Assembly (NCBI GenBank): GCA_028984105.1
Contig: CM054818.1
Span: 26,358,643-26,422,642, forward strand
Source of the DNA: Lavandula angustifolia
Lineage: Eukaryota > Streptophyta > Magnoliopsida > Lamiales > Lamiaceae
DNA: 64,000 bases
Direction of reading: 5' to 3'
The translations under genes and the position numbers were made by a program. This document shows positions 47,295 through 58,100 of the stretch, piece after piece; the stretch's first letter is position 1; each line of letters opens with the position of its first letter. Below the pieces are notes generated by a model. The model worked only from the letters and a program-made list of their open reading frames with translations, was not told the origin of the DNA and did not search any database.

Positions 47295-47610
47295 AGTTGA
47301 ACATGTGCTCGCGATCTACCTTGCAGGTTACTGATATTTCAAATTTTTTAGTATATGCACCAAAATTACAAACATATAAAAATATAAGACCAAACTTGCT
47401 TTTTTACTTGTATTTCATGGTCGTCGTAAGGCTCGCAAGCCTATTGAGTGTAGTTCCATTGAGCTTCGGACGAAAGTTACTCGATAACTAGAAAATACAA
47501 ACACTTAAAAAATTATTCGTATGACACTCCAATAAAAATACGATACTCCAATCCAATTGCCGTATTTGATAATTGAAAATACACCGCTACCACCATTTAT
47601 ATATTTTGCA
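47295..47610. repeat. Second copy of the post-F-box flank
   Basis: Homologous to 45415-45640 (see that entry), with an internal insertion at about 47343-47420 bounded by TATTTCA direct repeats. It lies immediately before the PPR remnant, which places it at a duplication junction. Confidence 0.75.
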
Positions 47611-47664
47611 CACTCCAATATAATTATTTTTTTTAAGTCATAAAGACAAATATAAAAATAATTA

Positions 47665-47740
47665 CGAAATGGTGGATTTTTGAGTAAATTGCAGAAAGCA
47701 TGGTTCGGTATTAGGAAATTTGCAACTCGGCCTTCGAGTA
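47665..47740 (-). pseudogene. Remnant of the PPR gene 5' end
   Basis: On the + strand GAAATGGTGGATTTTTGA, AAAGCATG and GCAACT..CCTTCGAGT appear in the same order as at 40491-40550, which is the start of the PPR coding sequence in reverse. Several indels are present. Only about 75 bp survives, so it encodes nothing. It shows that the duplicated block extended into the PPR gene. Confidence 0.75.
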
Positions 47741-47761
47741 AAAATATGAAGCAGGTTGAAC

Positions 47762-48303
47762 TAGAGATGTCAATTTTGCGGGTCGGAGATGGGTAGTATA
47801 GTACCCGAACCCGCCCCGCAAGTTCGACTAAGAGATCCAGATCCAGAGCTGTACAAGTCCAAAAATTCAGAACCAACTCTGAACTCGTACGGAGCAGATC
47901 TACCCGATCCCAGACCCGTTGGTACCTTTTCAATTGCTAATTTTGAATTATCTTATTTTTTAATTATTAATTTTCGTTGATGGAAGCCTTTTTGTTTAGA
48001 TTTTCTTATTATAGTTGTCAGCTATTAGTACGTAAGAGTGAATTGAAAAATAAGAAAATTCAAATAACATAAAGTAAGATAACATAATAAAATTAATAAA
48101 AGAAAAAGTAATAATACGGGTCTAAAACGGGACTGGGTCAGGTGGGACGGGTAGAAAAATTGGACCCGAATCCGTCCAGGACCCACGTGGGTTGGGTCCA
48201 GATCCGTCCCAGATCCATCCCTTACTTTTACGGATTTGGGTATTACCCGCCCCATCACGGGAGGGGGCAGGTCGGGTCCGACACTCGAGTTCCGCCATCT
48301 CTA
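47762..48303. mobile_element. Non-autonomous hAT-like element with perfect 8-bp TSD
   Basis: Flanked by GGTTGAAC on both sides (47754-47761 and 48304-48311). Termini are TAGAGATGTCAATTTTGCGG and (complement) TAGAGATGGCGGAACTCGAG. Subterminal regions are full of GGGTC/GACCC words such as CCGAACCCGCCCCGC and GGGTCAGGTGGGACGGGT. The 542-bp element has an AT-rich core and no transposase. It inserted into the duplicated PPR/F-box upstream region. Confidence 0.88.
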
Positions 48304-48453
48304 GGTTGAACCTTGAGGGAGGTTGGTATTGGTTTGCTTTATTTACACTTTTCACCCTAAACTTTAGGAAAATGCATTTTGCATCCTGTAGTATTTGTCT
48401 GCTACTTGTACACATTTGGGACCTTTTTCTCGTAAGCAAGAGGCCTCAGCTAT

Positions 48454-48654
48454 ATCCCCATGGGATGGCGGTTGAGGTGGGTGGCCCGGGACCGATAGGT
48501 CTGGGTTCAATTTTCACCAAGATCGCTAGGTGTTGTCTGTCACATTAAGGGTGGTTGAATCCTTTGGTTTGCAGGCTACTGCACTCAGTGCACACCGAAA
48601 GTAGCGGCTGCGGGTTCCATGAAAAAAAAATAAAATAAAATAAAATAAAATAAA
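48454..48654 (+). mobile_element. Full-length SINE with perfect 13-bp TSD
   Basis: Flanked by AGGCCTCAGCTAT at 48441-48453 and 48655-48667. The head has a tRNA-like A box (TGGCGGTTGAGG) and B box (GGTTCAATTTTC). The body GGGTGGTTGAATCC, GTTTGCAGGCTACTGCACT and GTAGCGGCTGCGGGTTCC matches four other copies in the window. The tail is A9 followed by (TAAAA)n. The clean duplication makes it the reference copy here. Confidence 0.9.
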
Positions 48655-48803
48655 AGGCCTCAGCTATCAATTTCAATAATAAATACACCCACAAGAAAAT
48701 CTCAGATCCATTTCAATTACCTCCTTAATTTCTCCAAATTTAAAGACGGAAGGAAACAATCCTTTCTCTATTTCGACATTACTCTTGCTCGCAATCCTCA
48801 CCG

Positions 48804-49222
48804 GTAAATTTCACTAATTTCTTTCTTCATTTACTGTTCTAGTCTTATTTGTGTAACCGTGGAGAATTTGATTTGAGTTGCTTTCATAAATAATCCGGTA
48901 TGTATGTATGTTTGTTTCAATCATTTAGATAGATGAGTGGAATTTTGTTATTTATATTCCCTTTTTGGGATTGTTTCTGATTAATCTTACATGAGTTTGG
49001 GTGTTGAATTTGAATTATGAATTGTAATTGCTTTCACTTTCTGATTTGGGAATGTTTCTGATTTGCAGCATTTGCTTTATCTACTGAGGCACAGTTGTAG
49101 TCTAGTTATAAGGGGTTATTTAGTGAATGAAATCATCAGAATCCTCACTATTTTTCCATTACTGTTGGTGAATATTAGTTCTGGTTATTTAGAGCTTGAG
49201 TTGAAGGGGTAAGATGGCCTAG
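48804..49222 (+). other. Probable 5' UTR intron of F-box gene 2
   Basis: Donor CCG|GTAAATTTCA is identical to that upstream of copy 1; acceptor GGCCTAG lies just before the ATG at 49236. Inferred from conservation between the two copies. Confidence 0.45.
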
Positions 49223-49235
49223 AAATCACGTGTAA

Positions 49236-50624
49236 ATGGATGATTTGCCAGACCTAGTAGCTTTGGATATATTGGATAGAATAGAAAGAATTGCAGATAA
49301 AAGCTCTCTATCCTTAACTTGCAAACGCCTCCACGAGCTTGAAAACGTGAGTCGAAAATCCCTTCGTGTTGGCTGTGGCTTGAATCCCGCCAATGAAGCA
49401 TTACTTTCCCTCTGCAAGAGATTCCAAAACTTGGAAAAAGTCGAAATCTGTTACTCCGGTTGGATGTCCAGATTAGGCCAACAGTTGGATGATGAAGGCC
49501 TTCACAACCTCTCCGTTACCTGCCCTCTTCTTGCGGATCTCACCTTAAGCTACTGCACTTTCGTAACCGATACCGGTTTGACTCACTTGGCTTCTTGTTC
49601 AAATCTCTCTTCCTTGAAGCTGATCTTCACTCCAAGAGTCACCGGATGTGGGATGTTATCCGTGGTGATCGGATGTAAAAAGCTCGTGTCGCTCCACCTC
49701 ATCCGTTGCCTCAACTTGACCCGAATGGAGTGGCTGGAGTATCTCGGCAAGACCAAATCCCTCCTAGATCTCTGCATCCAGAACTGCAGGGCAATAGGAG
49801 AAGATGATCTCATCAAACTCGGGCCGAGTTGGGAAACTCTGAAACGCCTCCACTTCGAGATGAATACTGATTATCGTTACACGAAGATTTGCGATCAATG
49901 GCAGAACCTTCCAATTCCATGTGAAAGCATGGTTGAGCTCGTGTTAGTGAATTGCATCACCATTCCGAAGAGAGGCGTTTCTTGCATCTTGGGGAAATGC
50001 AAGAACTTGGAAAAGATTCACTTAGATATGTGTTTCGGAGTGCAAGATTCAGACATCATAGGATTAGCTCGAAGCTCGAGCAACCTTAAATCCATCTCCC
50101 TCCGAGTCTCCTTGGATTTCTCCATCCCCCTCCGGAACTACGAAGCCGTAACCCTAACCGATGAGTGCTTAAAGGCGTTGGCCGAAAACTGCTCTCGCCT
50201 CGAATCAATCCGAATCTCTTTTGACAACGGAGACTTCCCCTCCCCCTCCTCATTCTCTCTGCAGGGGATTCTCACTCTAGTCCATAAATGCCCCATCCGG
50301 GAGCTCGGTTTGGATCGTGTTTACTCGTTTAACGATGTGGGAATGCGAGCGCTTTGTGAGGCGGAGAATCTTGAAGTGGTGGAGCTGAGTAAGTGCCAGG
50401 AGATTAGTGATGAGGGGCTGCTGCTTGCGGCGGAGGTCCCTCGGCTGCGCGTGTTGAAGCTCAGCCGGTGTCTCGGAGTGACCGACGAGGGGCTGAAGGC
50501 GCTCGTCGGATCGGGGAAGTTGGAGGTTTTGGAAGTGGTGGATTGTCCGCAGATATCTGAGAGGGGCGTTGAAGGAGCTGCGGATTCCGTTTGTTTTAAG
50601 CAGGATTTGGCGTGGTTGTATTAG
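49236..50624 (+). CDS. F-box/RNI leucine-rich repeat protein, copy 2
   Basis: Intronless 462-residue paralogue of the gene at 43655, roughly three quarters identical by eye and collinear from MDDLPDLVALDI to the last LRR. The same weak F-box-like head (LSLTCKRLHEL) and cysteine-type LRRs are present (LADLTLSYCTFVTDTGLTHL; LEVVELSKCQEISDEGLLLA; LRVLKLSRCLGVTDEGLKAL). Divergence is concentrated in the middle repeats (about residues 225-320) and the C-terminus (VCFKQDLAWLY). The reading frame is intact with no premature stop, suggesting it is still under constraint. It lies on the duplicated block with a hAT-like element and a SINE in its upstream region, so expression may differ from copy 1. 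Likely an SCF substrate receptor by family, but unproven. Confidence 0.86.
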   Translation: MDDLPDLVALDILDRIERIADKSSLSLTCKRLHELENVSRKSLRVGCGLNPANEALLSLCKRFQNLEKVEICYSGWMSRLGQQLDDEGLHNLSVTCPLLADLTLSYCTFVTDTGLTHLASCSNLSSLKLIFTPRVTGCGMLSVVIGCKKLVSLHLIRCLNLTRMEWLEYLGKTKSLLDLCIQNCRAIGEDDLIKLGPSWETLKRLHFEMNTDYRYTKICDQWQNLPIPCESMVELVLVNCITIPKRGVSCILGKCKNLEKIHLDMCFGVQDSDIIGLARSSSNLKSISLRVSLDFSIPLRNYEAVTLTDECLKALAENCSRLESIRISFDNGDFPSPSSFSLQGILTLVHKCPIRELGLDRVYSFNDVGMRALCEAENLEVVELSKCQEISDEGLLLAAEVPRLRVLKLSRCLGVTDEGLKALVGSGKLEVLEVVDCPQISERGVEGAADSVCFKQDLAWLY

Positions 50625-50759
50625 TTTTGGCAGTGCAGTTTATTGTATCTCCCTATCTTCTTCTTCTTCTTCTTCTTGTATCTTTTTCTTTGAGGTTTTC
50701 TCACTAGTTGTGATAATATTTGTAATTTGATCTGTTGTATTTACAGTGTTATGTTTATC

Positions 50760-50960
50760 CGCATAAATTGGCACGCATCGTCGGTAGTGGGATTGTAACG
50801 GGAGCTCTCGTCATCGTAACTTGTAAGTTAAAAAATACGAACACTCTGAAAACTTCGACTATTATGTCGGACATTCTAATAACAAGACACTCATCTTAAT
50901 ATCTGAAAATCTAATACGTCATAAATTGTTGGCTATTTGGGTTCTATATATTTTTTCAAA
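50760..50960. repeat. Diverged post-F-box flank copy
   Basis: GTTAAAAAATACGAACACT, GAAAACTTCGA and ACATTCTAATAA occur in the same order as the corresponding words at 45520-45590 and 47480-47540. Similarity is low to moderate. It occupies the equivalent position 3' of F-box gene 2. Confidence 0.5.
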
Positions 50961-51246
50961 TAATTTTTGTTGAACTATATAATAATTTTATAACTACATA
51001 TTATTCACCTTTTTTTTTTTAATTGAAATTCGTTGGTTTTGTTTATTTTGAATGTTTTATATTTGTTTTATAATCGCTCGTTGCATCTTAATTTTTTCAT
51101 AAAATATTGATTTTTTTATTTATGTTATTTAATTTAGGGGAGCGGATCACCTATCTCACATCTTGTGTCTCAATACTGTTTCACAACGGTAAAAAAACGT
51201 TTTATTTTATAGTCTACTTATAAAAACATGCGATTTTATAACGCTG

Positions 51247-51431
51247 GGATCTTCTGGCCCATTTTCGGTGGACCACTTGGTGGCCCACCAATCACGCGGT
51301 GCCACGCGTGCATTGGTGGGCCACCTTTTTTACACTTTAATATTAATTTATTGGGCAGGGCTATCAACGCACGCGCATGTACGTGTGATTGGTGGCGCCA
51401 CCAAATGGCCCAATGAAATTTAGCAAGATCC
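51247..51431. mobile_element. Foldback MITE upstream of the flippase gene
   Basis: GGATCTTCTGGCCCATTTTC and GGTGGCCCACCAATCACG on the left are mirrored by CGTGTGATTGGTGGCGCCACC and TTAGCAAGATCC on the right. The same family occurs at 61872-62049. Confidence 0.75.
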
Positions 51432-52199
51432 GGACCGATTTTATAAGTAATTTTATTGTGGGACAGGAATGGGAAAGAGATCCACTCCCGTCATTTAGTG
51501 TACCGAATCAATGCAATCTAGCTTGAAACTTTATCAAGTTTCGTTGGGGTGGACATCAATCAAATACACTCCTAATATTGATATAAGCATATACTTCTAC
51601 TCGCGCCTCGCTGAGCAACTGCAGATAACGGAGTACTCGTCTTCCTTCTCACCGGAGCTCTCGCCGCCGCCTATATCGGTAACCGCCGCTCCAATTCGCT
51701 TCGTTTTCTTCCTCTCCATAAATCTACGCGCTCAATTCTGCAATAATAGCCATAACATATTTCAGTTTCATGTTTTTCTCGAGTAACTTTTTAAATGAGT
51801 CGAGGAATTCGGTTCATTTGAGTCGTTTCCTGAGCTGATTGCGAGTTCAATAATTCTGTAATCTTCCGAGCGCGGTTCCGTAAGTGGTCGATTTCTCCCA
51901 TGCAAACACAATTTTTTTTGGTAGTTAATTAACATAAGCGTCTAGTTCTCAGACTTTTTTTTTTTTTTGCTTAGTTGCTTGATTGTTTGTGCCGATTTAG
52001 CTTGATCGAGAGGTATTCTGTCTCTAGCAGACTCTGAGTGCAGATATTCATCACAACTTGTTGTTGTTACTAATAGGAGTTTGGACGTATTGCAGGGTGT
52101 ACAAATTTCTGAAGTTGTTTGGGCAATTGCTGCGTCTGAGTTTCATGTCTGGCTTGCTGTGATACTTTTTATCTTCCAATACATGATATTTAGTTGACG

Positions 52200-55100
52200 A
52201 TGAAGCGTTATGTGTACATAAATGATGAAAATCAAGCTCAACATCACTACTGTGACAATCGCATATCAAATACAAAGTATACTGTACGGAATTTTCTCCC
52301 CAAAAATCTATGGGAACAGTTCAGGTTAGCATTTTGCACCGCCTTCATGGTCTCATGTCTGCTATTGAATTGAGTTATGATATTTGACTAATTTTCATGG
52401 ATTTAACTATCTCTGTTCAGTTATCTCTTTCTCACCACTTGTATTGAATGTTCCCCTTTTACTTAGTGTGAGTGCTCAATTTTTTATTTGCAGCCGATTT
52501 ATGAATCAGTACTTTCTGTTGATTGCTTGCCTTCAACTGTGGCCGCTGATTACTCCTGTGAATCCTGCAAGTACTTGGGGTCCTCTTATACTCATATTTG
52601 CAGTCTCTGCGACTAAAGAAGCATGGGATGATTACAACAGATATCTATCGGATAAGAAAGCAAATGAAAAGGAAGTTTGGATCATAAGACAGGGAGTCAA
52701 AAAGCTTGTATGTAAACCACACACTGATTTGCTTTTTTGTCCTTATATTTTATTTGTCAGTCTTTTACTGGATCCTTTATCCTTTTTCAATACTTGTTTG
52801 AACAATGCTGCATTCTTGTTGGAATTCTAGTCGAGTACCAATTCCACATTATGCGATTTTTTAGGGTGTAGGGTGTAAGTTGTTTTATCTCGGAAGCGCT
52901 GCTGGATTTTTCAACTTGTGTGATTATATTTTCCTTTCCAGTATTTATCTCTCTGGGGTTTCTCATTTTGGTCCTTTTATAGGCTTCTAATTTGTTTTCC
53001 TTAGGTTCAAGCCCAAGATATTTGCATTGGAAGCATAGTATGGCTGCGTGAAAATGATGAAGTTCCTTGCGACCTCGTGTTGCTTGGTACAACTGATCCT
53101 CAGGGGTTTTGCTATGTGGAGGTAAAATTTCTCCCCCCTCTGTTTAGATCATTGTGAGGTGTTCGGATTTTTTATCCTGAGCTTCTAACTAATTTTGATC
53201 TTCATCATTCTGAAAATAGAAACCACTTATGTTCTCATATAGGTTATTAAATACAAAAATAGATGTCTCAGGCTCTATTTGTTCTGATTTCTTTTTTTCT
53301 ACTTGGTATTCTCACAGAAATTTTGATCTTATCAGTGAGCTTTGTTCTAAGATTACCAAAGTGTCTGATGGCCTTATAATTTGACCAGGGAAATTTAACT
53401 AGTAGTGACTAGGCCTTTATAAGTTCCTTATTATCCTGCTCCATGATTTGGTGGAAAAACTTTTCTGAATTGGTGTATTCAACTGATTTACAGATGATAA
53501 TGATGTATTTGGTTTCTAGACTGCAGCATTAGATGGTGAAACTGACCTAAAGACACGGTCAATACCTTCTGCTTGCATGGGAATGGATGTTGAGTTGTTG
53601 CACAAAATCAAGGCAAGCATTTGTATGTTTTGGACTGTAGATTTATTGTATTGAACACATCAGTTAGTTATTGTTCATGTGCCAGGGCGTAATTGAGTAT
53701 CCCAGTCCAGATAAGGATATTAGGAGATTCGATGCAAACATGCGACTATTTCCTCCATTTCTTGATAATGACATTTTCCCCTTGACAATTAAAAATACAC
53801 TTCTTCAATCATGCTGCTTAAGGAACACAGAGTGGGCATGCGGAGTTGCTGTGTACACAGGTAAGCGTGTGACCCTTTAGGCATCTAAACCAAAGCAAAC
53901 ATTGTTATACCTTGTTTCTATCTTAAAGTATCATAATTCTTGAGTCCGCACCTATATCTTGTTTCCGTAAGATTGGAGATCAACGTAATTTATGGCCTAA
54001 CTCAATCTATTTCCAATTTCAGGCAATGAAACCAAGTTGGGCATGAGTAGGGGTATACCCGAACCAAAGCTTACAGCTGTAGATGTCATGATTGACAAAT
54101 TGACTGGAGCAATATTTGTTTTCCAGATAGTTGTTGTTATTGTTCTGGATATAGCTGGGAATGTTTGGAAGGACACAGAAGGGAGTAAGGTGTATCTATC
54201 TAAAATAACATTAAATTTTTTCTTGCTCCTATTTTTAGTTTAATGTGCAAGAAAATGTGAACTTAAATGGAAATCCTACAATTCTGTCTTTTCTGGAAAC
54301 AATGTTTATGCAACTTAATTATGTTCCTGAAATTCTCTTCTTATCCTTGGTTATATGTAAGATTATGATCAGTTCTGTTGATAATTGTGGGAGTAATATG
54401 GTTTAGACTACTCTGGTAATTCTTGCATCCACCTATCTGCATGCTGATGAAACGAAATTTAATGAGGACTGCAGATGTGAGAATTTTTTTAAAGAATATA
54501 GTCAACAGTTGGCGCTTGTATACATTGTTGGCTTTGATGTATCTTAGCTCTTATTACTTATTAGCATTTGATGTACAAATTTTTATTCATCCCCTGTAGC
54601 TATGGTATGTTCGGTATCAAAAAGATTGTCCTTGGTATGAGCTTCTGGTCATCCCTCTTCGATTTGAACTGCTTTGCTCCATTATGATTCCTATATCTAT
54701 AAAGGTAATCTGTTGGGCTTTTTAGTTATCCAATATTCATTTCTTCTATTGTGTTCTAACATTTTGCTGTTAAACTTCTTCGTTAGGGATGCTTTTGTCT
54801 AAAGTCAACAAATGTATACTTAAACTAAGTTAAAAAACACCAATGTATTTCATTAATTTCATCATGTGTTACCTGTCCTTATAACTTATCTGGACATATA
54901 TGAGGTTCCCAATGGTCTTTGTTGCAGGTGTCCTTAGATCTTATTAAAAGCTTGTACGCTAAATTTATTGATTGGGATGAGCAGATGGTTGATCCAGAAA
55001 CAGGGACTCAAGCCAATGCAACTAAGTAAGAAGCTGTGAATGCACTCATAATTGCTATGGCCTGAATATAAAGTAATTCTGGCTTAGTTATTGTTTTTCT

Positions 55101-58100
55101 TGTTGTTGGCAGCACAGCAATCAATGAGGATTTGGGACAAGTTGAGTATATATTGACGGATAAGACGGGTACTCTTACTGAAAATAAAATGATCTTCAAA
55201 AGATGCTGCATAAGTGGAATATTTTATGGGAATGAGAATGGGGATGCCTTGACAGGTTGGTATGTAAGCAGTAAACCTTCACATAGATAACTCATACTTA
55301 GTATCTTTTGAGGATTTTTCTGGATTTTGCCCAGAAATATTGGAATTTGAATTTTAATGAACTTGATTTCTGTGTCCCCGGAGAATATTTTGTCCCAACT
55401 CTATTAAAGGACATTTTTACATTAAATCTTACATTCTTCATCTAGCCTTGCCACTGAAACCTTGTTGAACTCTTTTGTGTATTGCATTTAAAACATTTAC
55501 AGTTGAGGCAGACATAATATTCCCAAGTTGTTTAGAGACTTTCCTCACTCCTGAGTTACTGGGCCTTGGTTTCTTGCCACTAATGCTTCATTTGAAAAAT
55601 TGTCTTGGACTTGGAATATGGTTACTAGTCGTAGGTAATAGATAGATGGGGTCTGTGAGGCCTTCGTAAACTGCATCGAGATCTAGCATGTGGTTATGGG
55701 TTTATTTTCCATGACAAGAAATGTTAAAGAGGGTTTTATGATGCCGTAGTGTCGGCCAAAGTGAAAATCATAACTGCTGAATATCTGGTGTTACTCTAGT
55801 TATTCATAATGTAGTTTACTTTTATACCATATTCTGTGCTATACAGATGCAGAGATGCTTAGTGCTGTATCCACTGGATCTGCTGATGTCATTCAATTCC
55901 TCAAAGTTATGGCAATATGCAATACTGTAATTCCTGTACAGAGGTAACCATAGCAATCTATGTGGAAATGCTTGCATGAATTATACACAAAAGCCAGAAA
56001 TATGAGCTTTGTTTCGTATGAATTTAAATAATTATTTTTCCCTGTGGTGATCAATGTCCTACTTATTCTTTGACATGTACAGCAAAAGTGCAACAATTTC
56101 ATACAAGGCACTATCCCAGGATGAAGAAGCTCTTGTATGTGCTGCTGCTCGTCTGGGCATGGTTTTTGAGAACAAAAATGGGAATATTCTTGGTAAGCCT
56201 AGATGATATGAGGGACGGACGAGTGATGGGCTTGGCGGGCCCTGGTGCAGCAACCAAGCATACACACACATTTTATATTTGATGTCATGAAAGGGGCACA
56301 TTCACTTCCATGTACACTCTGTAAAGGAGTATTGAGATAATTGAACTCGAACACAATCATATTATTACATTTTAAAATTCTACATTCTGTATTTTCTACC
56401 TTTTTCATCAATATTGAACTTGACTGAAGTTCTGTACTTCCATTTTGTGCATGAGATCTTATGTAACTTTCCCGGTGCTGCAGATATTAACTTCAACGCA
56501 TCTATACTCCAATTTGAAGTGCTAGACATTCTGGAATTCACATCTGACAGGAAAAGAATGTCTGTGGTAGTTAGGGACTGTGAAAGTGGGAAGATTTTCC
56601 TCTTGTCAAAAGGAGCAGATGAAGCTATTCTTCCTCTTACCTATGCTGGTATTTCATGTTCATTTCCATTAATACTAGTTCTTTTTTTACCAGCTCTGCT
56701 TATTGCAGGTGATTTTTTTTTTTTTGTAAAACTTGGTTATAGTTTCTCCCTTGCATCACTCATATTCTTAACATGTCTGCACAGTATGTTAGTTAATTTA
56801 TCTCTGCTATAGCAACCTTCTGCAGGATGGGAATATGGGATCTTATTTTAATTTCTGACAGATACATACTGTCAGGGCAACAGGTTAAGACTTTTGCTGA
56901 AGCTGTAGAACAATATGCTCAACTGGGTCTCAGAATGTTGTGCCTTGCTTGGCGCAAGTTAGATGATGACGAATATCAGGAGTGGGCCTCAATGTTTAAA
57001 GAGGCAAACAGTACTCTAGTTGATAGAGAGGTAAAACAAGATACAGCTTTCGGTTTTGCCTGAACAACACTTTCTGCATTCGGTCAGTTGTCTGTTTTAG
57101 TGCCGTGGAAATTATACTTACAAACTTTATTTGCAGTGGAGAGTAGCTGAAGTCTGCCAAAAACTAGAGCATGATTTAGAGATCCTTGGTGTAGCTGCCA
57201 TAGAGGACGGTCTCCAGGTGATTCTGCCTACTTTTGAAAAATACTCCACACAGGACGATTATCATAAACAATTTTTCTTTTTCCATTTGTCCCGAACCTT
57301 CCAACAACCTGTACTTCTCCTACTTTGATAACAATGCAGGATGGTGTGCCTGAAACAATCGAGACTCTTAGGAAAGCCGGAATAAATTTTTGGATGCTGA
57401 CTGGTGACAAGAGACCACAGCTATACAAATTGCTCGTTCTTGCAATTTTGTGTCCCCAGGTTAACTTTTTTTCAGATCTTCGATATTTCAGGTGTAACAG
57501 TGACTTGAGGAATCATAGAACAAGAAGATAAGAAACAGTACTTTAAAGTGGAATATACCGTGTCTGCCTGTTACTAACAAGCACCAACTGATTGTTTAAC
57601 AGTCTCAGCCTTGTGTACCTTCACACCTGAATCAGCTTCATCTATATCTTCAGCTTTTTCTCTCGCGAATGCTACTAAGTCACACATTAAACTACTTTTT
57701 GCATCATTGATACAGAGCCTAAAGGTCAGCTTCTGATTATTGATGGAAAAACTGAGGATGAAGTATGTAGGAGCTTGGAGAGGGTTTTGCTTACAATGAG
57801 AATCACAGAGTCTGAGCCCAAGGTATGTGTTTCGCGTTTTTCTCGAAACAGATGAACTCTGTTCTTTACCAACTGAATTCCTTGCTGCTTATTTTGAAAC
57901 GTTTCATCATATTGCATTAACTACACAATCACTTTTTATATCGCTATAAATCTAATGGTATTGTGTCTTCTAAAAATATACCGAAGAGTTTGTAGCCTAA
58001 TGGAATTATATGCGTTTTATTATGCATTAAGTTGCATGATCGTGTTCTTTCTTCTTTCATTTTTTCCATCTGTTTTTGAGATTATTTTCTCTGAGACATC

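Larger units (their letters stand above)
50625..52199. other. Region between F-box gene 2 and the flippase gene
   Basis: Begins with the 3' UTR of F-box gene 2 (a TTC repeat near 50660). A diverged post-F-box flank copy lies at 50760-50960 and a foldback MITE at 51247-51431. The 5' UTR of the flippase gene probably starts near 51600 and contains at least one intron (acceptor TTGCAG near 52097). The TTTTTTTTTT tract near 51956 is intronic. Confidence 0.55.

Noticed and set aside
49219..49816. Minus-strand open frames over the F-box genes
   Set aside because: Equivalent antisense frames occur in both duplicate copies because the sense sequence is conserved; none has independent support.
55847..56412. 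A separate small gene at 56070-56282
   Set aside because: The frame runs through a flippase exon in its correct frame and then into the following intron; it is part of the flippase gene.
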